Shown: positions 10,095 through 20,500, counted from the first letter of the stretch. The stretch is DNA of 64,000 nt from Pseudoflavitalea rhizosphaerae (GCF_003991355.1 NZ_RCSU01000020.1:52750-116749); one strand, 5' to 3'. The notes: generated from the letters alone by a model not told the origin. A program made the numbers and translations.

Positions 10095-11360
10095 ATGAAT
10101 AAAAAGGGATATTTATCGCAATATTTTGTAGCAGTTGCTGCTAAAAGACTTTCAACTGTAGAAGTAAACATTAAGAAATCTAACCAGCATGAATTTAATG
10201 GTTCCGAAGCCTTAAAAAAAGTTCTTGGGACTAATGAATATGGAGACACTGTAACATTTAAGAGCAGATTTGTTTGGATAGAAGACGACAATGCAACTAC
10301 TACCGCAGACGCGCAACTCTCCTGGTACAATGCTAGATTCGGTAAAGAAAGGGCAGCAGAGTGGAGGTTATATTTCCCTACTACAGATGTTTCTCAACGT
10401 GCACAGGCCGGAGATCTTTTGATAATTGCCCGACGACCTGATGATACATTACTTTGTATAATAACTCCCGCTCAGACTACTGTGGAGAGTCAATTACTCT
10501 GGCTATTTGAAGTTCCTGTACAGTCAGGCAAAAGCTTTGTTTACCAGGATTTCCAACAATCAGGGGATAAAGAAATAAGTTTTCCTGTCCGCTTCATACT
10601 TGAAGAATTGGGTATTGAAATAGAAGACACTGAAACGGATTATCTCGATTCGATACTTTCAAGGTTCAAAGGTAAGATGCCTACTACAAAAGAATTTTCT
10701 ATCCTAACAAGACAAACGCTTAAAGATATATATCCATTGGATGATCCTGATGCAGCAATAATGTCCTGGATGAGTCACGAAGAGAAGCTGTTCAGAAGGA
10801 TGGAACGATTTGAACTGGAAAAAAGATTACGACAAGGTTTTTTTGATAAAAAAGGTAATGCCGACGTTGAAGGATTCCTAAAATTTTCATTAAGTATTCA
10901 AAATACCCGAAAGTCAAGGGCCGGTCTTGCTCTTGAAAATCATACAGAAGAAATATTCAGGCTTCATCAAATCAAATTTGACAGAGCAAAAGTGACGGAG
11001 AACAAAGCAAAACCAGATTTTCTATTTCCTGGAGCAAGGGAATATCATTTGGCGTCTTTTAAAAATGAAAATCTAACAATGCTTGGAGTAAAAACAACTT
11101 GTAAAGATAGATGGAGGCAAGTCCTTAGTGAAGCTAACCGCATTAAGAACAAACACCTTCTAACTCTTGAACCAGGAATCAGCGAGAATCAAACCAATGA
11201 AATGATGGCACACGGACTCCAATTGATATTACCCGCTTCAATCCATACAACCTTTAGTACTGCTCAAAGAAGTTGGCTTATGAATCTTAAAGAATTTATT
11301 TCACATTTAAGATCCAGACAGGTTAATCTTAAGGATTTTTCCGGAGAACTATTTTCGTGA
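10095..11360 (+). CDS. EcoRII-like type II restriction endonuclease
   Basis: 421 residues, close to EcoRII (about 400). The N-terminal half resembles the EcoRII effector DNA-binding domain (conserved GDTVTFKSRFVWIEDD and WRLYFPTTDVSQRAQAGD blocks). The C-terminal half carries the nuclease core: PDFLFPG near residue 306, then GVKTTCKDRWRQVL near 331-344, the PD-(D/E)xK variant shared by EcoRII, PspGI and related CCNGG/CCGG cutters. EcoRII recognises CCWGG; specificity here is inferred from the family and from the neighbouring Dcm-like methyltransferase and Vsr. The gene is convergent with the methyltransferase and overlaps it by 12 bp. It is AT-rich compared with flanking genes, suggesting acquisition. 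Confidence 0.9.
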   Translation: MNKKGYLSQYFVAVAAKRLSTVEVNIKKSNQHEFNGSEALKKVLGTNEYGDTVTFKSRFVWIEDDNATTTADAQLSWYNARFGKERAAEWRLYFPTTDVSQRAQAGDLLIIARRPDDTLLCIITPAQTTVESQLLWLFEVPVQSGKSFVYQDFQQSGDKEISFPVRFILEELGIEIEDTETDYLDSILSRFKGKMPTTKEFSILTRQTLKDIYPLDDPDAAIMSWMSHEEKLFRRMERFELEKRLRQGFFDKKGNADVEGFLKFSLSIQNTRKSRAGLALENHTEEIFRLHQIKFDRAKVTENKAKPDFLFPGAREYHLASFKNENLTMLGVKTTCKDRWRQVLSEANRIKNKHLLTLEPGISENQTNEMMAHGLQLILPASIHTTFSTAQRSWLMNLKEFISHLRSRQVNLKDFSGELFS

Positions 11361-12620
11361 CTTCTTTACAGGCGCCTTCTTGAGTACTTCAACAATTTGT
11401 TCACCAATTGCCCTGATTAGAGGTACTACCACAGAATTTCCAAACTGCTTATATGCCTGATTCATTGAAACTCTATCAATAACAAAGTTATCTGGATACC
11501 CCTGAAGCCGGGCAGCTTCACGAACTGTAAGCCTTCGGGGATTCATATCTTTTTGGGGAATTAATATTTCAGCACCGTCTTTATAATATCTGGCACTCAT
11601 TGTTCTGGAAATGCCATTTAAGTCAACTAAGCCAAATCCAAATCCATTTCCTTTCTCCTTATGCTTACGAGCATAGCCTTGTAAATACTCCCAGAGGTTA
11701 TCGGAAAGCGTGTATTTGGGATCTGCTTTATGTTCCAAAATTTCTTTTATCCTTCTCTCAGGTAGCGGAAGTTCGGGAAATGAAAAGGCTTCTTCCCCTT
11801 TGAAAACCTTCTTGTCAAAGCCCACCATAAAGGTCCTTTCACGATGCTGAGGGACAAAGTGTTTTCCGTTGAGTACTTTTGAATAAAAGGTATAGCCAAG
11901 TTCTTCCAGTGTTTCTTTTATTACTTTAAAAGTATTGCCCCTATCGTGGGACACCAGATTTTTTACATTTTCCAAAAAAAATGCCTTTGGTCGTTTCTCT
12001 TTAATAATTTCTGCGACATGAAAGAAGAGGTTTCCTTGTTTCTCATCCTCGAAACCATGTTTCCTCCCTAAGCTATTTTTCTTAGAAACTCCGGCAATCG
12101 AAAACGGCTGACAGGGGAATCCACCGCACAACAAATCAAACTTTTCAGGCACCCATTTTCTTGTTTCTGCTTTGGTAATATCTCCAAAAGGGATCTCACC
12201 AAAGTTCGCGTAATAAGTTCTTTGCGCCATTTTATCCCACTCCGAGGAAAAAACACACTCTCCTTTGAGGCTTTGGAGAGCAAGCCTGAATCCTCCAACA
12301 CCCGCAAACAGATCTATAAATGTGAATTCGGGTTTTGAAGGCTTTTGAAATGGAACATTTTGATCATCATATTTAATAATGTATTGCAGAGCTTTCTCTG
12401 CAACCTTATCATTCATCTTTTCAGCAAAGTGCCCATTAATCATTTCCTTCCCGTATTGAATAGCGTTTCTTTTATACACATTCTTATTTGAGTGCAGATA
12501 ATGACTAATAATTGCAGAACGATGGTTTTCCGGGCCAAAAAGATGCCCCTTCCATAACTTTTCAATTAATGGTTGAAGAGAGGTTTCGAGAGTTTTGCTT
12601 TCTTGTTCTATGCTTTGCAT
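11349..12620 (-). CDS. DNA (cytosine-5) methyltransferase, Dcm/M.EcoRII type
   Basis: 423 residues with the ordered C5-methyltransferase motifs. Motif I FIDLFAGVGGFRLAL (about 103-117) binds S-adenosylmethionine. Motif IV GGFPCQPFSIAG has the catalytic Cys near 168. Further motifs are ENVKNL (VI), QHRERTFMVGF (VIII), the RRLTVREAARLQGYPD region (IX) and QFGNSVVVPLI (X). The long N-terminal extension before motif I is also seen in Dcm and M.EcoRII. It should protect the host from the convergent EcoRII-like nuclease by methylating the inner C of CCWGG (specificity inferred). Vsr lies upstream on the same strand. The last 12 bp overlap the endonuclease gene tail to tail, as in the classical EcoRII locus. 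Confidence 0.93.
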   Translation of the reverse strand: MQSIEQESKTLETSLQPLIEKLWKGHLFGPENHRSAIISHYLHSNKNVYKRNAIQYGKEMINGHFAEKMNDKVAEKALQYIIKYDDQNVPFQKPSKPEFTFIDLFAGVGGFRLALQSLKGECVFSSEWDKMAQRTYYANFGEIPFGDITKAETRKWVPEKFDLLCGGFPCQPFSIAGVSKKNSLGRKHGFEDEKQGNLFFHVAEIIKEKRPKAFFLENVKNLVSHDRGNTFKVIKETLEELGYTFYSKVLNGKHFVPQHRERTFMVGFDKKVFKGEEAFSFPELPLPERRIKEILEHKADPKYTLSDNLWEYLQGYARKHKEKGNGFGFGLVDLNGISRTMSARYYKDGAEILIPQKDMNPRRLTVREAARLQGYPDNFVIDRVSMNQAYKQFGNSVVVPLIRAIGEQIVEVLKKAPVKKSRK

Positions 12621-12788
12621 TTATTAATCGTTTCTCTTAAATCAATCAAAAATTCTTTCCTGAAAACGCAGTTTTGGACAGAACTTATATCTTCGCAAAA
12701 AATAACGTGGTCCAATACATCTTACAAAGATACATCAAGCAATAATGACTTTAATATCCACCTTCAGTATGGAAATGTGAATTGCTGT

Positions 12789-13217
12789 CTATTCTTGAAT
12801 GTTCTGCTTAAGTTCGGCCCAAAGATTACTTAAAGTTGACTCTATGGTATTAGTCTTGAGTTCGCATTCCCAAATGGTAATCACCTTCCATCCTTGTTTT
12901 ATGAGAGCCCCGATAGCCTTTTGATCATTTGCTGTATTGATTTCAATCTTATTCAACCACCACTCAGTTCTTGTTTTAGGCACAACAAAATATCTACAAC
13001 CCTCATGGCCATGCCAAAAGCAGCCATGAATAAATATTATAGCATTATATTTTGGTAAAACAAGGTCAGGTTTTCCAGGAAGTGTTTTATCATTTAGCTT
13101 ATACCGAAAACCTTTTGAGTGCAAAAATTTTCTAACCAGTAATTCTGGCTTCGTATTCTTGCTCTTGATTCTACTCATGTTAAAGCTACGGGTAGCTTTG
13201 TCATGTACGTCTGCCAT
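12789..13217 (-). CDS. vsr: Very short patch repair endonuclease (Vsr)
   Basis: 142 residues, normal Vsr length. It opens with the family signature DKATRSFNMSRIKSKNTKPE, followed by LLVRKFLHSKGFRYKLND, the metal/zinc region PKYNAIIFIHGCFWHGHEGC, and WWLNKIEINTANDQKAI and GWKVITIWECEL near the end. Vsr nicks 5' of the T in T:G mismatches that arise when 5-methylcytosine deaminates, restoring C:G; it is typically found beside 5-methylcytosine methyltransferases. Here it lies 168 bp upstream of the methyltransferase on the same strand, which strengthens the CCWGG assignment. No other gene is evident in the gap between them. Confidence 0.95.
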   Translation of the reverse strand: MADVHDKATRSFNMSRIKSKNTKPELLVRKFLHSKGFRYKLNDKTLPGKPDLVLPKYNAIIFIHGCFWHGHEGCRYFVVPKTRTEWWLNKIEINTANDQKAIGALIKQGWKVITIWECELKTNTIESTLSNLWAELKQNIQE

Positions 13218-13270
13218 GTTCTATTAATAGTTACCTGCTTTTGAGGGAATGCTGCCAGCAGGGCTACAAT

Positions 13271-13798
13271 TTATGCTTTTCTATTCTTTTTATAGCTTTT
13301 TATCGATTTGGCTAGCTGCTCCAAAAGCCCTGCTTGCGCATTTGAGATCTTCTCCAAGGCCTCCTTCACTCTAAGCCACTCCCACCTATCCACTTCTGGA
13401 AACTTGATCATTTTTCCTGATTTGAGTGGCCACTCCACTGTAAACTTATTAAATACAAAATTCGAAGTATCTGCGTTTCCCATCACCGCCCAGGCATGCA
13501 CAATCTTCCCCGATTTCTGCTTTACAGGAGTTAATTGAATTAATGGCCCTTCAATTGACAACCCGGTTTCTTCTCTGAATTCCCGAATAGCAGCCTAAAG
13601 CGGTTCTTCTTCAATGTATTCTCCCTTGAGAATGCTCCATGCACCTAAGTCTTTGTTTTTCCAGAACGGCCCTCCTGGATGTGCCAACAGCACTTCTAAT
13701 TCTTTTTTCTTAATTCTATACATCAATGTCCCTGCACTCTGCTTCACTACAAAATGAACACAATTTTGATACCTAACCCAAAAAACTCCGCCGGTCAC
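13271..13798 (-). pseudogene. Nudix hydrolase interrupted by an in-frame stop
   Basis: One frame encodes a Nudix protein of about 165-175 residues broken by a single TAG at 13595-13597. Upstream part: KQSAGTLMYR, then LLAHPGGPFWKNKDLGAW and KGEYIEEEPL. Downstream in the same frame: AAIREFREETGL and the C-terminal part with the EVDRWEWL block. The stop therefore lies inside the Nudix box (GX5EX7REUXEEXGU). The box is also one residue shorter than consensus between its Glu and Arg. Intact relatives hydrolyse nucleoside-diphosphate-linked compounds. The start is uncertain: ATG at the right end, or GTG directly before KQSAG. Either a pseudogene or a base-call error; the rest of the frame shows no decay. 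Confidence 0.8.
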
Positions 13799-13831
13799 CC
13801 GGGGAGTTCCGCCTCATGGCTATCTAAACAA

Positions 13832-14239
13832 CTAGTACACATACTCCGGCACTTCCTGCCCCTGCACACGCAAATGCAGTACGGCCTGCCCCCTGTGATG
13901 CGTCACATGATCCAGCGTGGCATGCACACCCTTCACTTCTTCTTCATTCAACGCCCGGTCTTTGATGGCTTTTTCCAGTCCGGCATATGCTTTCTCCAAA
14001 TAATTCAACACCTCTTTCTTGTCTTTACTCACAACTCCGGGCGCCCAATCCATCTGCTCACCACGAACATAATTCGATCCCCACCACTCAATACCATAGG
14101 CAATATGATGAAGCAGTTCTTTAAAATTCCAACCACTGTCCACAGGCTTGGTTTCGTATTTCCCGGGAGGCATGGCATTGGCCACATCCAACGTATATTT
14201 CTTTGAGGTGTTTACCAGATTCAAGAGATGCTCTTTCAT
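13832..14239 (-). CDS. DinB-like (YfiT/DinB superfamily) protein
   Basis: 135 residues. Four-helix DinB fold with the three metal-ligand histidines in expected places: LLHHIAYGIEWW (first His) and DHVTHHRGQAVLHLR (second and third). The ending EVPEYVY is typical of small DinB proteins in this phylum. The superfamily contains thiol-dependent metalloenzymes such as bacillithiol and mycothiol S-transferases and many members of unknown role. It starts 45 bp after the end of the AraC-type gene on the same strand, so the two are probably co-transcribed. Substrate unknown. Confidence 0.85.
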   Translation of the reverse strand: MKEHLLNLVNTSKKYTLDVANAMPPGKYETKPVDSGWNFKELLHHIAYGIEWWGSNYVRGEQMDWAPGVVSKDKKEVLNYLEKAYAGLEKAIKDRALNEEEVKGVHATLDHVTHHRGQAVLHLRVQGQEVPEYVY

Positions 14240-14284
14240 AATAATTTATTTAGAGCAAAGCTAAAACCGCCGTTTGGCGACCAC

Positions 14285-15157
14285 TTAAGAAATCTTGCTA
14301 ATTACCGGAAACCTGAATTGTTGATTCCGGAAAACACCCGGAGCGCATTCATATTTTTTCTTGAAAGCTCCATTGAAGTACTCGATACTGTTGAATCCTG
14401 ATCTAAAAGCAATATCCGCAACAGGAGAGCTTGTGGTCCGCAGCAGCAGCGCGGCATGTTGCAGCCTGGTGTCTGCCAGGTATTGATGAGGCGGTACTTT
14501 GGTAAAAGTCCGGAAGATGCGGCTAAAATGGAAAGGACTCACGTAGCAATAAGAAGCCAGCTCCATCAGTGAAATATCGGAAGTGAAATTATTGGTGATG
14601 TATTCTTTTGCCCGTTCGATGGTCAGCAGGTGGTTCTTTTTCATCTTACTGTTGATGGCAGGATCGGGGTGATAATCAGTAACCTCTCCCAGCACTTTGT
14701 CCATTATCTCCAGCACCAGGTTATCGATTTGCAGCTTACTGCCTTTTCGCGTATTGACCAATTGCCAGACCATATAATGCAATAGCTCTGTAGATGCAAT
14801 GGTGCGGATCAGGGTAGAATGCCAGTCCTCATCATGAAAAAAACGGCAATGCTTATAATGCTCTTTTATGATTGTAAAAAAATCCTTGCGGAACTCAAGG
14901 ATCGTACATTGGTCCGGCACGGAGTGGGCGTGTGTGACTGTTCTTTCATATCCAGGCTTGGTGATCAGCACACAGCCAATATAGGAATCCAGTGAATGCC
15001 TGTACACATTGAACAAAAAATTCCCCTTCCGTACAAAGCTGATCCCAAAGGTATCGCTGTATTCAGGCTTCGAAGTAGTACATTCCGTGCACCTGCACCG
15101 GAAGTCCAGGATGCGGTAGAAGTCCGACTGATAAAGTGTATGGATGTCTGCCTGCAT
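14285..15157 (-). CDS. AraC-family transcriptional regulator
   Basis: 290 residues. The N-terminal 150 residues look like a small sensing domain, with a Cys-rich start (RCRCTECTTSKPEYSDTF) that could bind metal or sense thiol/redox state (inference). The C-terminal 100 residues form the paired AraC helix-turn-helix: SLMELASYCYVSPFHFSRIF, then SPVADIAFRSGFNSIEYFNGAFKKKYECAPG. It lies immediately upstream of the DinB-like gene on the same strand, which is its likely partner or target. The true ligand cannot be told from sequence. Confidence 0.9.
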   Translation of the reverse strand: MQADIHTLYQSDFYRILDFRCRCTECTTSKPEYSDTFGISFVRKGNFLFNVYRHSLDSYIGCVLITKPGYERTVTHAHSVPDQCTILEFRKDFFTIIKEHYKHCRFFHDEDWHSTLIRTIASTELLHYMVWQLVNTRKGSKLQIDNLVLEIMDKVLGEVTDYHPDPAINSKMKKNHLLTIERAKEYITNNFTSDISLMELASYCYVSPFHFSRIFRTFTKVPPHQYLADTRLQHAALLLRTTSSPVADIAFRSGFNSIEYFNGAFKKKYECAPGVFRNQQFRFPVISKIS

Positions 15158-15200
15158 GCGTCAATAAAGTTACTGAATTTCCGTAGCAGGTACCCTGAAA

Positions 15201-15229
15201 ACAAAAAAACCGGCGGGGTCACCGCCGGT
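15201..15229 (-). terminator. Rho-independent terminator after the DUF4397-like gene
   Basis: Perfect 8-bp stem ACCGGCGG (15209-15216) and CCGCCGGT (15222-15229) with a 5-nt loop. Read on the minus strand it is followed by a T-run (TTTTTTTGTTTT). It lies about 20 bp beyond the stop of the DUF4397-like gene and so closes the SusC/SusD/DUF4397 transcript before the AraC gene. Confidence 0.85.
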
Positions 15230-15250
15230 TGAAGGATTATACTAAAAATA

Positions 15251-16024
15251 TTATCCGGGGAAGAAATGTCTTACCAAAAGGACCTTCAACACATATTCAC
15301 CAGTAGTGGCTGCCGGATCGCCAATCAGTGCAATGGAATAATTATTCCTTCTCCAGGGATTAGGCAATGTTGCATCACCTGGCAGGTTGATATTTTCCAG
15401 TGTAGCAGTTGCCAGAATATTTCCGGTAACCTGGTCTTTGAATCGAATCTGATAGTTGCTAACTTTTGATTGTGCGGATAAAGGGATCCAGTTGCTCTTT
15501 GCTTTATAGACGATACTTGTTGCGCCTGTTTGCGGCACTTCATCGATCTCTGCCGATACCGGATTTGTGCCCCGTGAAAGATTGAGAAAACGGACAGAAA
15601 AACTGCTGTCGTTAACTGCATAGGCAGGGAATTGCTCTTTGATCAACACAGTATCTATTTGCGCCCTGTTCCCCGACAGGAATAACGTGTACATGTCTGC
15701 GGGCACTATATCCAATACTACCGAAGCAAGTGGCGAATCATGTTCCGTTGTATCCCCGTAGCCATAGATATCGAGCTTGTTCGGGCCGGGAGGAAGACTT
15801 TGAAAATTATAAGAGGTAGGCGATGCATACCTGAACGCCTGAGTAACATCATAAAAGATCAACCGCTTATCAATTCCGAAATCTGCCGTTAGTAGCTCTG
15901 CATTCACTACGGCATTCACATAGTTGAGAGATCCCGATGCGGTATAACCAGTATTCTTTTTACAGGAGACTACTATTGCCATCAGCAACATTGTCAGTAA
16001 AAGAACAGGATTTGCTTTTTTCAT
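15251..16024 (-). CDS. DUF4397-like lipoprotein, last gene of the sigma/FecR/SusCD locus
   Basis: 257 residues. Lipoprotein signal ending VVSC (Cys about residue 21) followed by CKKNTGYTASGSLNYVNAVVNA. It has two beta-rich halves with DUF4397-like features: PTSYNFQSLPPGPNKLDIYGYG, ASVVLDIVPADMYTLFLSG, then FSVRFLNLSRGTNPVSAEID. The gene follows SusD by 26 bp and precedes a strong terminator, so it ends the uptake operon. Proteins in this position are usually extra surface glycan-binding lipoproteins, but no binding site is recognisable here. Function inferred from position only. Confidence 0.75.
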   Translation of the reverse strand: MKKANPVLLLTMLLMAIVVSCKKNTGYTASGSLNYVNAVVNAELLTADFGIDKRLIFYDVTQAFRYASPTSYNFQSLPPGPNKLDIYGYGDTTEHDSPLASVVLDIVPADMYTLFLSGNRAQIDTVLIKEQFPAYAVNDSSFSVRFLNLSRGTNPVSAEIDEVPQTGATSIVYKAKSNWIPLSAQSKVSNYQIRFKDQVTGNILATATLENINLPGDATLPNPWRRNNYSIALIGDPAATTGEYVLKVLLVRHFFPG

Positions 16025-16050
16025 TTTACAGGAGTTGATGCTGTGAACAA

Positions 16051-17529
16051 TTAGTACTTGGGATTCTGATTAAGATTGGGGTTACGGGTGATCTCATCCG
16101 GAGGGAGTGGGAACAACAACTGGTAATCGCCCAGCCAGGGCTGTTTTGCGGGAATGGCAGACAGTACTGCTGCTGCCTTGCCGGTTCTTTTGAGATCGAA
16201 GAACCTATGGCCCCATTCACCGAACAGTTCCACCTGTCTTTCATGCATGATCGCTTGCAGCACTTCGTCGTTGCTGAGTGAGTAAGGCAGGGGAGTTGTG
16301 AGCCCGGCCCTGTTACGGATCTCATTCACATCATCCAGGGCAGCATTCTTATCTGCTGAAGGGCCTAACAGCAATGCTTCTGCGCGGATCAGCAGCAGTT
16401 CACTCAATCTTATCGGCGTACTGTATTCATCGGGACTGCCGGCGCCCTGGCTGGCTTCCCCTTTCTTATACTTGTATGGGATTTGCCTGGTGATCTGATC
16501 ATAAGTATTATCGATTATCCAGTTCACTCTTCGCTGATCACCGGCTTCAAACACATTCAGCAGTTGGGGAGAAACAAAGAAAGCCAGATTGGCCGTTTCC
16601 GCTGAAACGCCCAGCAAGGTGGCCCCTTCAGGGGTTGCGGAATAACGGGGAGATATAACCGTACTATGCTGCAGCTGCCAGATAGCTTCGTGGCTTTGGG
16701 TAGTGAAAGCATTGTTGAGGTCGGCCTCCAGCCAGTATTTACCTGTTTCACCAATTACTTCATTTGCCATCTGTAAGGCCGGTACATAATCCTTCCTGTA
16801 TAATGAAACGCGGGCCAGCAGGGCTTTTGCCACAGCCTTATTCACACGAACCCTTCCGCCGGATTTAGATGGATATTCCTCCGGCAGCATTGCAATGGCA
16901 TCTTTAAGGTCTGCAATGATCTGCTCATAAACTTTATCCACTGATGAACGGCTTAAAGACCTGGTTACATTGAAATCGATGGTAAGCGCAAGGGGCAGGT
17001 CGCCGAACATATTTACCAGGTTGAAATAAGAGAAGGCGCGCAGGAATTTGGATTCGCCTTTGAGTTGCATTCTCATTGCCTGCGTAAAGGGCTGAGCCGT
17101 GGATGCATCGATGCCTTCCAGGATGGCATTGCAACCGTAAATGCAGTCGTAGGCAGAATTCCAGAGAATTGCTGAAACATTGCCATTCTCTTCTTTGTTA
17201 AGTTTATTGGTATAGATCTTATAAAAGCTTAGCAGGTCTGTTCGTCCATATTGATATTCATCAGCGTTCAGTGCAAACACCAGGCTGGTAGCGCCCATCG
17301 CAAAACCCTTATCGCCAGATGACAAATTCGGATTAGAGCCATTGATCAGTTTGGTGTAAACACCTATCATGGCGGATTCAGCCTGCTCGTTGGAAGCAAA
17401 TACCAGTGGAGTGACCAGTGTTCCCACTTTCGGTTCCAGCTCCAGTAGTTTTTTACAACCAGTAGCAGCAGTAATGGTCAGCAGCGCTGCCATCGTGAAA
17501 ATGCGGGTTGAATATTTTATCGATTGCAT
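16051..17529 (-). CDS. SusD/RagB-family nutrient-binding outer-membrane lipoprotein
   Basis: 492 residues with a lipoprotein signal (TAATGCKKLLELEPK, Cys about residue 25). The SusD core is clear: TPLVFASNEQAESAMIGVYTKL, QLKGESKFLRAFSYFNLVNMFGDLPL (TPR helix), AVAKALLARVSLYRKDY, and a C-terminal RLSELLLIRAEALL with HERQVELFGEWGHRFFDLKRTG and PPDEITRNPNLNQN. It partners the STN-SusC encoded 11 bp upstream on the same strand and presents substrate to it. Substrate not identifiable. Confidence 0.95.
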   Translation of the reverse strand: MQSIKYSTRIFTMAALLTITAATGCKKLLELEPKVGTLVTPLVFASNEQAESAMIGVYTKLINGSNPNLSSGDKGFAMGATSLVFALNADEYQYGRTDLLSFYKIYTNKLNKEENGNVSAILWNSAYDCIYGCNAILEGIDASTAQPFTQAMRMQLKGESKFLRAFSYFNLVNMFGDLPLALTIDFNVTRSLSRSSVDKVYEQIIADLKDAIAMLPEEYPSKSGGRVRVNKAVAKALLARVSLYRKDYVPALQMANEVIGETGKYWLEADLNNAFTTQSHEAIWQLQHSTVISPRYSATPEGATLLGVSAETANLAFFVSPQLLNVFEAGDQRRVNWIIDNTYDQITRQIPYKYKKGEASQGAGSPDEYSTPIRLSELLLIRAEALLLGPSADKNAALDDVNEIRNRAGLTTPLPYSLSNDEVLQAIMHERQVELFGEWGHRFFDLKRTGKAAAVLSAIPAKQPWLGDYQLLFPLPPDEITRNPNLNQNPKY

Positions 17530-17540
17530 ACTGTTAAGTC

Positions 17541-20500
17541 TTAAAGTGAAAGTGAAAAACCTGCTGTAATGGACCGGGCCATCGGCATAGCTCCAACTCC
17601 CGTGGATTCCGGGTCCAGGCCTTCAGTATTGGAAATAAAGAAGAGATTACCGGAACGAAGGAAAACACTTCCGCTTCTCATCCTTATCTTTTGCATCCAG
17701 GAATCAGGGAAGCTGTAAGCAATGTTCACTGCTCCAAGGCGAAGCATTTTCATATCCATATAATAACCATCGGAGCTCCCGAAAAATGAATTTCCGGAAT
17801 TACCCAATGTAGTTGGCGCAGCAAATCGCTTCACATCACCAGGTTTTTCCCAATAGTTGCCCAGTATATCTTTTGATACGTTCGACATACGGCCGAGATA
17901 CTCACTCGGGAAGGCAACGTTCCTGATAAATTTCCGCATGAAACTGAACTGCAGGTTCATGCTCCAGTTCCTGTAGCTTAGATTGGCGCCAAATCCCCCG
18001 GTATATTTAGGAGCGAGATCGATGGCAACGGACCTGTCGTCGTGCCCTTCCAGCATCGGAACATCCTGCCTGATATTGATAACGCCGTTCTTATTGGCAT
18101 CTTCAAAACTATATTGCCCTGTCTGCGGGTTCACGCCCAGGTAATGCAACAGGTAAACAGTGTTTACTGATCTTCCGATTGTATAAAAATTCAGGAAAGG
18201 AGAGTGTTCGAAGTCAGGATAAGAGGCCAGCTTGTTCCTGTTAAAGGCGATATTGAAATTCAGTCCGAGTTTGAACTGTTTGTTCTCGATCACCCTTCCC
18301 AATAATTGTATCTCATGTCCGGAATTCTGCAGGACGGCGGGGAAATTGGCTGTGACTGTCGGGAAGCCGGTGGAATAAGGAACAGGAAAGTCTGTGAGCT
18401 GGTCCTCGATCCGTTCCTTGTAATATGTATATTCAAGCAAAATGCGATCATTAATAAAACCGGCGCTGAGACCGAGATCCAGCTTCTTATTCAGTTGCCA
18501 GTGATAGTCTTCATTCACATGCAACTGACTAACCAATGGATTCAGACCGTCATAGGGTTGATAAAAAAGGCCATCAAAGCCCGGCACAGTGTTAGACCAT
18601 TGGGTGATATACCTGTAATCTCCCACCTGGTCCGATCCAACAAGACCATAAGTTGTTCTGAATTTCAGCAGCGTTACTTCTTCCGGCAGCCAGTTCCTGA
18701 TCCATTTTTCTTCCGATGCGATCCAGGATGCGCCTATCGATCCAAAATTCCCGAACTGATTGTTCTTTCCGAAACGTGATGATCCATCCCTTCTTCCATT
18801 CAGGTTCACGATGTATTTCTCATCCCAGTTGAAAGATAATCTTCCGAACACACCGCCATATTTGTACTGCCCCCTGAGACTTTGCCCCATCAGGTAAGGA
18901 GCCAGTGAAAGGGATCCCAGGAATGCGTCATTGGTATACAACATTCCTAAATTGGAAACAGAATTGGTAGTATTGGTTTGATAACTTGCGCCAGCAATGG
19001 CATCGATCCTGCCCAGGCCAAACCTCAAGCGATAATTCAATTGAGGTTCGATGATCCAGTTCCTCACATTGGTGCTACTCATATTGGAAGTACCCATGGC
19101 AAACTGCCCGTAGAAATCCACATTCTGCCCGGCAATGGGAATGATCATGGAAGTGTTATTGTCGGAAGTGCTGTAACCGATATTCACACTCGCTTTCAGA
19201 TCATTGAGGATATCATAGCTCAGGTTCAGGGAGAGGTTCATCAGGTTGGTTCCGGCTTTGTAGGCATTCTCCATCACGCCGAAAGGAAAATCATCCGGGC
19301 GGCCTGCATCATTGTATTCTTTGAAATTGTACCTGCCATCCGGTGCGTAAATGGGAGGAGCATTGGGAGCAAGTGTGGTGGTGGAGGGCAACATCCTCAG
19401 TTTCACTTCTGTTCTCGTGTATTTACCAACAAAGTTCATCCGGAATTTCCGGGTGAGCGAAGTGTGACCAAGACTGAACTGGAGATTATACACATCGTTG
19501 GAACCTGCTTTGGTGGTAATATCGGAAATGCTGCTGTAGCCGCCGCTGAGGCGGTAAGTGGTGAATTCATTGCCACCTCCCAGTGAGGCATCCACGAAAG
19601 TGGATTTACCCCGGTTGCCCCAGAGTTCTTTCTGCCAGTCTGTATACCTGGTGGTATCCCAGAGTTTCAGATCGGGAGCAGATTGAAAGGTGGGCTCGAT
19701 GCCGTCATTGGCAAAGGCAGCTTTTCTGATCTGCAAATACTCCTGCGTATTGAGCATGTCCCAGCGTGATGTAACCAAATTCACTCCTGTATTTACGTTC
19801 ATATTGAAAATGGCGCCGCCTTTGTTGCTGCCTTTCTTGCTGGTAACGAGTATCACACCGTTAGATCCGCGTGAACCATAAATAGCGGTTGCATCAGCAT
19901 CTCTCAGTACTTCTATACTTTCTATGTCTGCAGGATTGAGACCGAAGAAAGGATTTTGTCCGCCCGCAGGATTCAGGGTCAGGCCCTGCGTTAGTCCCTG
20001 TCCACCATTTTCGAAACTGATCGGCCCCAGTTCCAGAACGGTCATTGGCACACCGTCAATGATCACAAGTGGATCGCCGGTGAAATCGCGGCTCAATGAT
20101 TTTCGGCCACGGATCTCCATCTTGATCCTTCCGCTTACATAGCCTGCTTCAGGAGTCACTACCAATCCGGGTACTCGTCCCTGCAAAGCGAGCATCGGGT
20201 TCACCACATTGGCCTTGCTGATCTCATCCCCCGAAACTTTTGTGATGGCGCCTGTTCCGGTACGGCGGGTAGTGGTTCCATAGCCTTGTATCACTACCTG
20301 GTCCAGCTGGTTTTCGGCCAGCTGAAGATGTATCAGCACTTCGGCAGATTCACCTACACGCACATACGCAGTTTTGTACCCGATGAAACTGGCAATAAGG
20401 GTATCGCCTGTTTCCACATCCTTCAAACGGAAATAGCCGCTTGCGTTGGTGGAAGTTCCTTTCTTAGTTCTTTTATTGGTGATGCTGGCGCCGCCGAGCG

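Noticed and set aside
12573..12833. Plus-strand 86-codon open frame between methyltransferase and vsr
   Set aside because: Overlaps both known genes on the other strand, low complexity, no family features.
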